In this document: positions 1 through 9,300 of the stretch, in pieces
How positions within the stretch are numbered: position 1 is the first letter of the stretch
Layout: each line of letters opens with the position of its first letter
Assembly (NCBI GenBank): GCA_025964295.1
Contig: JAOPZD010000425.1
Span: forward strand, 1 to 19,545
Source of the DNA: Conexibacter sp.
GTDB lineage: Bacteria; Actinomycetota; Thermoleophilia; Solirubrobacterales; Solirubrobacteraceae
Direction of reading: 5' to 3'
Length of the DNA: 19,545 nucleotides
Translations under genes and position numbers: made by a program
Notes under the pieces: generated by a model
Told to the model about the DNA's origin: nothing
The model's input: only the letters and a program-made list of their open reading frames with translations
Database searches by the model: none

Positions 1-267
1 GGTCGCGCGCGACGCCGCGACGCGCACGCGCCACTCCACGAGCCCCCAGCGCAGGCGGCGCCCCTCCCATCGCTCGACGCCCCCCGTCAGGCGCCCCGCG
101 TCACCGCCGTCGACGACAAGCTGCGGGCAGCCCGCGACGCGCCGGCCCCACCAGCCGACGTGGCCGGTCACCCGTACGACGCGCGCGGCGCCCGCCGCGA
201 CGACGAGCTCCTGGCGCAGCGGCCCGCCGCGCCACAGCAGCGACAGGAGATCCGCGATGCCGATCAC
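1..267 (-). CDS. Unknown protein, N-terminal part (runs off left edge)
   Basis: An open frame of 89 codons starts with GTG and continues uninterrupted off the left edge. The GTG overlaps the TGA of the upstream Crp-like gene as GTGA, a typical translational-coupling arrangement, which is the main reason for choosing this start. Codon third positions are almost all G or C, as in the neighbouring real genes. The visible part begins VIGIADLLSLLWRGG and contains a Trp- and Arg-rich stretch (GHVGWWGRRVAG, then WRVRVAAS). I do not recognise a family. It is probably the third gene of the peptidase-Crp operon. Confidence 0.55.
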   Translation of the reverse strand, partial: MIGIADLLSLLWRGGPLRQELVVAAGAARVVRVTGHVGWWGRRVAGCPQLVVDGGDAGRLTGGVERWEGRRLRWGLVEWRVRVAASRAT

Positions 268-923
268 ACGCGACCGACCGACCGCAACAGCTCGACGAAC
301 CGTGCCACGGTGATGCGCCCCGCGGCTCGCGTGACGAGCCCTTCGGCCTCGAGCTCGCGCAGGACGCGGCTCACCGTCTGGCGCTTGACCCCGGCCACCT
401 CCGCGAGCTGGTCCTGGCTGAGCGCGATCTCGCCACGGTCGAACGCGAGGTGCAGGTCGCACAGCGCGATGCGGACCTTCATGTCGGCGTCGCTGAAGCG
501 CTGCGTCGTGAGCTGCTGCGTGAGCCGGACGACGTACTCCGTGAGGATCCCGACGAGCGTCGCGTCGACCTCGGGCCGACGGGTGCGCAGCGCGCGGAGG
601 GCGTCGGCGGAGAGCGCCAGGACCGTCGCCGGGTCCAGTGCCGTCACCGACGCGGTGCGGCGCTGACCGGCGTCGAGGACGGCCAGCTCGCCGAACAGCG
701 CGCCCGGGCCGAGGACGGTGATCATGTAGCTCTTGGCGGTGATGGGGTCCAGGACCTCGACGCCGACGTGGCCGGTCTGCACGACGTGCAGAGACGAGGC
801 CGGGTCGCCTTGGACCACGACCCGCTCCCCGCTGCGGTACGCGCGCGGTGGTCCCGCCAGGCGCTCGACCAGCGCGCGCGTCTCAGGCTCGAGGTCGTCG
901 AACGGTCCGAGATCTGGCGCCAT
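264..923 (-). CDS. Crp/Fnr-family transcriptional regulator
   Basis: A 219-residue cytoplasmic DNA-binding regulator of the Crp/Fnr superfamily. Residues about 18-108 form the cyclic-nucleotide-binding-like beta-barrel. The phosphate-binding cassette is recognisable as FGELAVLD at 77-84 followed by RRTAS at 88-92, which resembles the cAMP-contacting segment of Crp, so a nucleotide ligand is plausible but unproven. There is no N-terminal cysteine cluster, so an Fnr iron-sulfur sensor is unlikely. A long linking helix leads to a winged helix-turn-helix at about 146-208, with recognition helix around KRQTVSRVLRELEAEG. I chose the ATG at 923, 23 bp after the peptidase stop. A GTG at 962 would add 13 residues lying inside the peptidase 3' end. 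No strong Shine-Dalgarno is visible for either start. The gene lies in an apparent minus-strand operon. Target genes are unknown. Confidence 0.88.
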   Translation of the reverse strand: MAPDLGPFDDLEPETRALVERLAGPPRAYRSGERVVVQGDPASSLHVVQTGHVGVEVLDPITAKSYMITVLGPGALFGELAVLDAGQRRTASVTALDPATVLALSADALRALRTRRPEVDATLVGILTEYVVRLTQQLTTQRFSDADMKVRIALCDLHLAFDRGEIALSQDQLAEVAGVKRQTVSRVLRELEAEGLVTRAAGRITVARFVELLRSVGRV

Positions 924-946
924 GCGACACGAGTCTGCCGCAGCGG

Positions 947-2836
947 CTAGCGGTACGTCCACGTCGCCCGCCTGTTGCCGCGCTCGTTGCCCGCCCGGAC
1001 GATCAGCGTCCGGCGCCGCGCGCCGTACGGGTAGCGGAAGCGAACGGTCAGCGCCGGACCGTGGCTGAGGGCCACCCGCCGGCCGCCTACCGTCGCCGAC
1101 ATCCGCGTCGCGTGCAGGGCCGTGACGCGGATGGTGACACTCCAGCCCCGGCGACTATGCCGGACCTTGCTCGAGCGCAGACGGAGCCGGCCGACCCGCG
1201 GCCGCGGATGGACAGGACGAAGACTGGCGCCGCCGGTCGAGGAGTCGCGCGCCGGCGCAGGAACCCACACCGAACCGGCGTTCGTCGCGCCACGGTTGCC
1301 CGCGGCGTCCACCGCGACCACGCGGTAGCTGACCGTGCGGGGTCCCGGCACAACATCGTCGAACCCCGTCGCCTCGGCGCCGCGACCGGCAACGACCGCC
1401 CCGTCGCGCTCGATGTCGTAGTGGTCCACCGCCGTGTCATCGGTCGCGGGCGACCACGACACATGCACGACCCCGGCCCACGATTCGAGGCGCATCAGCT
1501 CCGGGGGCGTGGGCGGCACGTCGTCGACCAACGGCGGCATCGTCACCTGGACCGTGCCGGCGTCCAGCGCCGCGATCGAGATGCCGCCGAGGTCGTCGGC
1601 GAACGTCCGTCCCGGCAGCAGCGGCGAGTCGAGCACCGAGGCGGTCTCGGGCGTCGCGTCCACGAGCAGGGACTGGCTGCTGACGTTCAGCGCCGGGACG
1701 ACGCGGATCGAGAACCCGACGCTCACCGGCGCGATCGAGTCGAACGCGTCGAACGGCCCCAGCGGCGAGCGGCGCTCGACCGCCAGGTAGCTCGTGACCG
1801 GCCGGCCTGGTTGCTTGCGCGGCACGAGCAGCAGCTGCGTACCCATCGCGCCGATGGCGTCGGCCGACACGATCGGGAAGGTTCCGGACTGGGTCGCCGT
1901 CCGCTGCCGGTCGGCGGGAAGCTCGGCGACCTGGGCCCGGTGCCAGCTCGACATGAGATGCGCCTGCAGCCCCATCACGTCGAACGGATCCCCGTACTCG
2001 CTGGCTGAGCAGGACGCCGAGAGCGCCACCGCTGCGCCGCCTGCGCCGGCGCAGCGAAGCGACGACGCGTGGTGCGCGCCGAGGTTGTGCCCCAGCTCGT
2101 GCGCGACGACGCTGGTCTCCAGGTAGCCATTGGTCCACGCGCGGCGGCCGGGCATCTGGCCGAGGCCGGCCCAGTCGCATGTGGTGAGCCGCGGCAGGAC
2201 ATAAAGCACGTGGTCGTAGGACGCCGGAGACCAGCCGCCGGCCGCGGCCGCGCGGTCGGCCGCGTCGGCGATCGCGTCGGTGGGACACCCGGCCCCGGAG
2301 ACCGGCAGGAGGTACGGACCGGTCACGTCGCCGTCGGCGCGTACGCGACCGCCGAGCGTCATCGCGCCGCCGGACTGCTGCGCGAAGAGCGCCGACGTCG
2401 AGGTGGCGTCGGTGAAGACGGCCGCGCGTGCCTGCTCCGGAGTGATCGTCTGCGCGGCAGCGTCGGGCAGCGCGGTGATGATGACGAGCAGGCTCTGCGG
2501 ACCGGCCGCCGCAACGGCCTTGGCGGCCGCATCGGAGGTGACCGCACGGGGGCCGCCACGGCCGCGCGCGGAGGCGTCGATCGTGACGGTGCGGCCGACG
2601 AGGTCACCGGGCGGGTCTCCGGCCACGGCGTACGTGCCCTCCGGCGTGGCGACGGAGTAGGTCTCCGGCGTCTCGGTGCCGTCGAGCCGGTCGCCGTGCG
2701 TCTCGGTGAGGACGCCCGTCACCGCGAAGGCGGGCGCGGGTAGTGCGAGGGCGACCGCCAAAGCGACGATCACCGTCGCCGGGCCGCGCCGCCGCCGGAC
2801 CGTTCGTAGCGACATGGAGGAGTTGCGTTGGGCCAT
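947..2836 (-). CDS. Secreted gametolysin-like (M11) zinc metallopeptidase with Fn3 domain
   Basis: A 629-residue exported protease. Residues 1-38 form a Sec signal peptide: basic RTVRRRR, a hydrophobic core, then PAFA before residue 39. The catalytic domain carries HELGHNLGAHH at 246-256, the HExxHxxGxxH zinc motif, and a Met-turn-like YGDPFDVMG at 281-289; this pairing is characteristic of the gametolysin M11 family. Cysteines at about 184, 220, 262 and 276 suit an extracellular fold. A fibronectin type III domain follows at about 441-525 (PPTPPELMRL to SVWVP), and a basic C-terminal beta-rich domain at about 540-629. The ATG at 2836 has an AGGG-like site just upstream, whereas the alternative ATG at 2815 is preceded by pyrimidines. 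It probably degrades extracellular protein; the substrate is unknown. The Crp-like gene follows 23 bp downstream. Confidence 0.87.
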   Translation of the reverse strand: MAQRNSSMSLRTVRRRRGPATVIVALAVALALPAPAFAVTGVLTETHGDRLDGTETPETYSVATPEGTYAVAGDPPGDLVGRTVTIDASARGRGGPRAVTSDAAAKAVAAAGPQSLLVIITALPDAAAQTITPEQARAAVFTDATSTSALFAQQSGGAMTLGGRVRADGDVTGPYLLPVSGAGCPTDAIADAADRAAAAGGWSPASYDHVLYVLPRLTTCDWAGLGQMPGRRAWTNGYLETSVVAHELGHNLGAHHASSLRCAGAGGAAVALSASCSASEYGDPFDVMGLQAHLMSSWHRAQVAELPADRQRTATQSGTFPIVSADAIGAMGTQLLLVPRKQPGRPVTSYLAVERRSPLGPFDAFDSIAPVSVGFSIRVVPALNVSSQSLLVDATPETASVLDSPLLPGRTFADDLGGISIAALDAGTVQVTMPPLVDDVPPTPPELMRLESWAGVVHVSWSPATDDTAVDHYDIERDGAVVAGRGAEATGFDDVVPGPRTVSYRVVAVDAAGNRGATNAGSVWVPAPARDSSTGGASLRPVHPRPRVGRLRLRSSKVRHSRRGWSVTIRVTALHATRMSATVGGRRVALSHGPALTVRFRYPYGARRRTLIVRAGNERGNRRATWTYR

Positions 2837-2851
2837 GCCCTGACGCTCGCG

Positions 2852-2876
2852 CCACCGGACGCGCCCACCGGACGCG
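2852..2876. repeat. Tandem 12-bp direct repeat upstream of the peptidase
   Basis: CCACCGGACGCG occurs twice, at 2852-2863 and 2865-2876, one base apart. It lies 16-40 bp upstream of the peptidase start on the minus strand, so it could be a paired protein-binding site or part of its promoter. No function can be assigned from sequence alone. Confidence 0.5.
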
Positions 2877-2919
2877 GCGGCGACACCGCGCTGTCGCCGC
2901 GGCGACAGCGGGTCGCCGC
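2877..2919. repeat. Long nested inverted repeat
   Basis: The centre, 2889-2910, is a perfect 22-bp palindrome (CGCTGTCGCCG and its complement). It is flanked by a second pair of arms, GCGGCGAC at 2877-2884 and GTCGCCGC at 2912-2919. The whole can form a cruciform or hairpin with about 19 pairs. It lies about 40 bp upstream of the peptidase start and just before the IS481 remnant. It could be an operator or a boundary hairpin. It has no T-run, so it is not a classical terminator. Confidence 0.6.
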
Positions 2920-2949
2920 CGAGGTGCTCGTACCAGCTTGGGCGGCCGC

Positions 2950-3200
2950 GTGATGACCGACAACGATGCGCCCTGCATCAGTCACGCCCACGCGATCGTT
3001 TGCCGCCAGGTCGACGTTCGTCACCTGCGCACCCAGTCCATCCCCCGCGCACCAACGGAAAGGCCGAGCGCTTCATCCAGACCCTCCTACGGGAATGGGC
3101 CTACGGCGTGCATACAGCTTAATCGCCGAACGCACCGACGAGGGGTTCGAGTACCTGTCGGCCGCCTTGCTCGCGATTCCCCGCCAGCAGGGACGCAAAC
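2950..3200 (+). pseudogene. Decayed IS481-type transposase fragment
   Basis: Translation in three successive frames recovers the C-terminal part of a DDE transposase/integrase core. From 2950 the frame reads VMTDNDAPC, then SHAHAIVCR and VRHLRTQ to about 3036. A shift leads to RTNGKAERFIQTLLREWAYG at 3048-3107, which contains the family's GKAERF segment with the catalytic Glu. A further shift gives an AYSLIAERT-like stretch from about 3113, with probable remnants to about 3195. The block order matches IS481-family transposases. The first catalytic Asp, the N-terminal helix-turn-helix and the C-terminus are missing, and an in-frame stop and two frameshifts make it non-functional. It sits immediately upstream of the Rhs gene. 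Other IS families sharing the rve core are possible but less likely. Confidence 0.75.
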
Positions 3201-3259
3201 GCTCCGGGTGTACCCGAGTCCGAAGCCGGACCTGATCACAAAGGGGCCACTGATTGCTA

Positions 3260-3265
3260 TTGACA
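3260..3265 (+). promoter_or_regulatory. Candidate -35 box for the Rhs gene
   Basis: A perfect TTGACA lies about 100 bp upstream of the chosen Rhs start, in sequence that is locally AT-richer than its surroundings. No convincing -10 hexamer is seen at the usual 16-18 bp spacing, so this is only a suggestion. Confidence 0.22.
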
Positions 3266-3363
3266 GCTAATCGATAACCCAGTTGGCTGCCGACCGCGTC
3301 CGCAGTCTGACGCACGGGCGGAGGGTTGCCGCCGGTCCAAAACGGGATGGGATCGAGAATTTT

Positions 3364-6300
3364 ATGTCCGCTTCGCGGTCGCGGTTCGTGCTGCTCGTGG
3401 CGCTGTTCGGTTGCGTGGCGGCGTTGTTGGTGGCGCTGGTCGTGGGGTCCAGTTCGGAGGCCGACAACGCGCCGTCGCCGCCGTCGCCGGCGTTCTCCGG
3501 GCCCGCCACGGGGAACGAGATCCCGGAGCTGCGGACCGAGAGCTCGCGCACCTACCGTAAGGCCGACGGCACCTACCAGGCGCAGATCTGGGCCTCGCCG
3601 GTCAACTACCGCGACGCGCATGGCGACTGGAAGCCGATCGACACCGACCTGACCTCCGACGGCAACGGCGGCCTCGAGACCACCGATGCGGCGGCTGCCG
3701 TCTCACTGCCGGAGAGCCTCGCCGATCCGACCAAGGTCACCGCCGGCAGCCGCTGGGTCTCCTTCACCCTCGACGGCGCCGCGCAGGACGCCACGCCCGT
3801 GGCCGACGGGCCGACCGCGACCTACGACGACGTCCTGGACGGCGTCGACGCCGCGTACAAGGCCCAGCCGCTCGGCGTCAAGGAGACGCTGACGCTCGCG
3901 GACGCCACCGCGCCGGCGACCTACCACTACACCTTGGACGCCAGCGCCGGCCTCACGCCTGAGCTCCGCGACGACGGCGCCGTCGCCTTTCGCGACGCCA
4001 ACGGCGTGACGCGCTTCTGGCTGCCGGCCCCGACCGTCCAGGAGAACGGCGCCGACAGCCCCACCGCCGAGCACGTTGTCTACCGCCTCTCCGCCGACAA
4101 GCAGACGCTGACGGTCGCCGTCGATCCCGACTGGCTCGCCGCCGCCGCGTTTCCGGTCAAGATCGACCCGTCGATCTGGTACGGCGACAACTGGTCCTGC
4201 ACGCTGGCCAGCGCGACGCCCGACACCCCGGCCTGCGGTGGCACGACCCTGAAGCTCGGCCACGACTCCGGTGGCATCTACCGCACCGCCTTGAGCTTCC
4301 CGGACATCGGGACCGCCGTGCCGCGGACCGCCTCGGTGATGAACGCGACGATCGGCCTGTACTTCGAGTCGCAGGTCGGCACCAACAGCTCCACGCCGGT
4401 CACCGTCTCGGGGTTGAGCAAGCTGCTCGGCTCGGGCGCGACGTGGAACAAGTACGACAACAGCACGTCGCCGACGCACCCGTGGACCACGCCCGGCGGC
4501 GACATCGTGTCCGACCCGCAGGCCGCGACCTCCACGCTCTACTCCAGCTGGGCCGATGGCTGGGTGAACTTCAACGTCAGCCGCCTCGCCGAACGCTGGC
4601 TGCGCAGCCCGTCGACCAACAACGGTGTGTTGATTCGGGCCCAGGCCGAGACGGGGACCAACACGGTCCTGAACTTCGACGGCCACACGTGGGACCACGG
4701 CGGGCCGACGATTCGGATCGACTTCGAGTGGCACCCCGGCTTCGAGAGCGACCAGACCTTCGAGTCGGTCGGCTTCGATGGCAACAGCAAGATCGCCGTC
4801 AACGCCGCCACCGGCAACGTCGCGGTCGACAGCACCGACATCAACCTGCCCGGCGTCGGCGGCCTGAACCTCAAGGTCCGGCGCACGTTCAACGGCCAGG
4901 ACCTCGGCGACGGCAACGGCATGTTCGGCAGCGGCTGGGTCGAGTCCATCAACAACGCGGCGTTCGTCAACGACCGAGTCTGGTGGGACGACTCGCGCAC
5001 GATCTACGCCAACGGCAACGGCATCTACCGCTTCGACCGCGACCCGATCCACGACACCGGCAGCACCAAGGCCTACCTCAGCCCGCCGAACATCAACGCC
5101 GACCTGACCGCCGACCAGTCGACCGACGTGGCGACGCTGACCTTCCGCGACACCGGGGTCACGTGGACCTACTCGCCCTCGTTCGACGGCCACCACGTCG
5201 CGCTGTCCAAGGTCTCCGACGCCGCCGGCCACCACATCGACATCGCGCCCAACAGCTCCAACCCGGCCAAGATCGGGACGATCACCGACGCCAACGGCGA
5301 CGTCTTGACATTTGTCTACGGCACCAACAACCAGCTGCTCAAGATCACCAAGGGCGCGACGGAGTGGAAGTACACCACCACGATCGTCAACACCCACAAC
5401 CTGCTCACCGGCTACATCAACCCGAGCAACCAGACCACCACCTACCACTACGACGCTGCCGCGCTGCCCGACACGTGGGACAAGCTCGACCGCGTCACTT
5501 CTCGCGACAACCAGATCTTCAGCCTGGTGTATGGCCCCCAGGGGGACTGGAGCCAGGTCACGCAGATCACGCAGGACTTCCCGGACGCGCGGCCCGACAG
5601 CATCACCAAGTTCGACTACAAGGCGGCTGCCGGCACCGGGCACGCCTGCGTCTCCCCGGTCTCCAACTCGCCCTATCCCAACAACGTGGTCTTCGACCGC
5701 ACGGTCACGACCGACGCCGCCGGCCACCTCACGACCTACTGCTACAACACGAGCGCGCAGGTCATCCAGGCCTGGCGCCCGTGGGACACGACGGTCCGAA
5801 ACACCCGGATCGGCCTCGAGAAGTTCTGGGACTACGACAGCGTCGACACCGGCGCCGGCTCCCGGTTGATGGTCAACGCCGAGACCGGCAACCTGCTCTG
5901 GCACGACGTGCCGATCGTCAACCCCGGCCGTGGGCTGTCGACGTTCGTCAACCTGGACTACAACTCGCTCGACAGCCCGCCGCGCCTGGGCGAGCAGCAG
6001 GCGCTGGATCCGCTCGGCCCGGTCGCGCTGAACGATCCCGTCTCCTACAACATCGCCGGCCGCGGCGCCTCGCTCGGCGCCTCGGGCCCGACGCGGCTCA
6101 ACGAGCCCTTGTCCGGGGTCGGGCTCGCCGACGTCCGCGACGGCAAGCTCGCCGGCGGGGTCCCGGCCGGGCTGCCGAGCACGATCGGGAACGACATCAC
6201 GATGACCGACGCCGACGGCACCCGCCATCACTTTACCCGCGACACGGTCAACACGCAGAAGTGGATCGCCCCGCCGGGCGTCCACCTCACGCTGCGCCGG

Positions 6301-9300
6301 TGGGCCTACACGGGGGACGGGATCACCCAGCCCTACTGGGTCATGAGCCGTCCGGACGGCGTCGCGCACTTCTACGACCAGCTCGGCTACCTGATCCGGA
6401 CCGAGGATCGCAACGGCAACGCACTGACCTACACCTATGAGAAGTACGACCTCCTGACCGGGCAGTCCGGGACCAGCGCGTCGAGCTGCACGATCGCCCA
6501 GATGCTCGGCTCGGTGTCCGGGACGCCGACCTCCGGCAACGCCTGGGGCCTGCAGGTGCCGCTCACCCAGTCGGTCACGACCAGCGCCGCGGGCAAGCTC
6601 TGCACGCTGCGCGCCACCAAGGTCACCGACGCCGCAGGGCGCGACCTCGTCTTCTCCTACACCAGCCGCGTCGGCGCCGACCAGACGCGCCTCGACACCC
6701 GCCTGGCCGCCGTCATCAGCGGCGGCAGCGGGCTGACCGTGCAGACGCTGCTGACCCAGGCGGCCACGACGCTGACCGACCTCGGGACGCTCATGCGCCC
6801 GACGCCGCTGTCCAAGATCACCGACCACGCCGCGCGCGAGTACGTCTTCGGCTACGACGCCAACAAGCAGCTGACCTCGTTCAACGAGGTCGACAACGCC
6901 GAGACGCTCGCGCCGACCGGCGACCACTCGCGCCGCTGGGCCTTCGACTACCTGCCCGGCGAGGACCCCAACGCGCCGATGCGCCTGCATGACGTCATCG
7001 AACACCGCGACAACGGCGAGGCCGACCGCCTGACGACCGTGGCCTACCAGACGCACTCCGGAACGCCGACCGGGGGGGAGGTCGCCGCGCTCGTCCCGGA
7101 CACGATCACCGACCGTCGCGGCAAGGTCACGAGCTACGGCTTCACCGACTACGGCGCGTCGGACCGGACGATGACGGTCACCGACGCCCGCGGCCAGCAG
7201 TTCAAGCACCACACCGACGCCTACGGCCGTCCGGTCGAGATCGTCGACCCCAACAACATCTCGACGACGCTGGAGTGGGACACCGACCCCGCCGTCACCG
7301 ACCGCCACAACGACCTCACCCGCGTCTCCGAGGGCGTCCTGAAGAACGGCTCCGGCGTCGTCACCGACCAGGGCGCGCCGTCTCGGATGACCTACGACTC
7401 GATGTCCGGGTTGCTCAAGACGCAGACCACGTACCCCGACGGCGACGACACGACGCCGCACAAGGCGACCGCCCGCACCACGACGCTCTCCTACCTGCTC
7501 AGCACGGGCAAGAGCGCGCTGCGGCCGGCCACCGACCCCAACACCAACTTCGTCGCCGACCTGACCGGGGTCGAGAACCCTCGCACCGCGCCGGGCGGCA
7601 GCGCCAAGGTGGGCTGGAAGTTCGACGTCGACAGCGCGACCGGCAACGTCAACTGGCGCCAGGACCAGGACGGCGGACCCAAGTCCTACACCGACTACTG
7701 CGTCGCCGCCGACGGCGCGACCTGCCCCGTGGGCCAGGTCAAGGCCGAGACCGACGAGCTGGGCAACGTCACCACCTACAACGACTACGACGCCAACGGC
7801 CAGCCGAAGACCGTCATCGACCCCAAGGGCAACCCGCAGTCCACGCGTGACACCGGCTACCCGACGCCGCCAAGCCCCAACACGGCGACGGCGACCGCCC
7901 ACCGCTGGCGCTACCGCTACGACGAGGTCGGCAACGTCCTGGCCGAGGTCGATCCGCGCAACACCCAGACCACGCCGGACAACACCTACACCACGCGCTT
8001 CACCTACGACGGCTTCGACCGGGCGATCCAGAAGATCACCCCCAAGAAGTCGGCCAGCGGCCAGTACATCACCGAGAACTACACCTACGACCGCAACGGC
8101 AACCTCGTCGGCGACACCAACCCGGGCACCGGACGCACGACGGTGGCGGCGTTCTCGGCCACCGACCAGCCGCTGACCGTCACGCAGACCGGTTGGGCGC
8201 GCACCGGCAGCGACCCGCGCGGCAACACCTACACCACGCGGCCGGAGGTGACGACGTTCTCCTACGACGACACCGACCTGCTGGTCAGCCGCACCGACCC
8301 GCGCGGCGCCGGCGGCGTGCCGGCCGGCGGCGGCTCGCCGTCGCTGCCCTACACGACCGAGTGGACGCGCGACCCGGCCGGACGCATCGTGGCCGAGAGC
8401 CGGCACGCGACCTCGACGGTCCACGTGCAGTCCTTCGCGCTGGACCCGCGCGGCAACATCGTCGGCCAGAACGACGCCGCCCGCAACAACGACCCGGACG
8501 GTAACCCGGCCACCGCCGACGCGCTGACGCCCCAAGCGGCGGCCGACGCTGCGGCCTCGGCGATCGCCCTCAACCAGCTCAGCAAGCTGCGCACGTCGAT
8601 GGCCTACGACCGCGTCGACGAGCTCCTGTCGCAGACCGAGCGACCCGCGCCGACCGACGCGACCGGCTCCCCGCGGACCAACAGGTACACCTACGACGTC
8701 GACGGCAACCTCGTCAAGCAGGTCCTGCCGCGCGACGACCACGACGTGCCGACCGGCTTCACGTCCGGCGCAGGCAACGTCGCCAAGACCTACACCTACG
8801 ACCACCGCGACCAGCTGCTGACGACCGTCGACCCGACGGGCGCCACGTCCGCGATCAAGCGCCGCGCCGACGGCAAGGTCATCGCCCAGACGACGCCGCG
8901 CGGCGTTGCCAACGGCACGACCGAGACCGACGGCAGCTACCGCTACTTCACCACCCGCTACGCCTACGACCAGACCGGCGACCTGCTGACGCGCAGCGTC
9001 CCGTTCTCGCCGAACCAGTACAGCCGCACGGGGGACGCCAACAACGACTACAAGAGCTGGAAGGTGTCGTACACGCGCGACGAGGTCGGGAACCCAACCA
9101 CGATCGTCGACGGCCGCAACAAGAGCATCACCAACACCTTCCTGGACTCGGGGCAGCTGGAGTCCACCAGCCGCCCGTCCTGGTGGAGCCTGACCTGGGG
9201 CGGCGCCAACGGCGCGCCGGATCCCGGCCGGCGCTACACCGATCCGACCACAGCCGACCAGCTGCCGGTCGGCGGCCCGCAGGTGGACGAGCGGCCGACG

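Noticed and set aside
3283..3363. TTG start for the Rhs gene, 27 residues longer
   Set aside because: The extension is hydrophilic and would bury the signal peptide. ATG 3364 gives a clean exported N-terminus.
3391..3405. LFGC in the Rhs signal as a lipobox
   Set aside because: The Cys lies inside the hydrophobic core and is followed by more hydrophobic residues, with Phe at an unfavourable lipobox position, so lipidation is unlikely.
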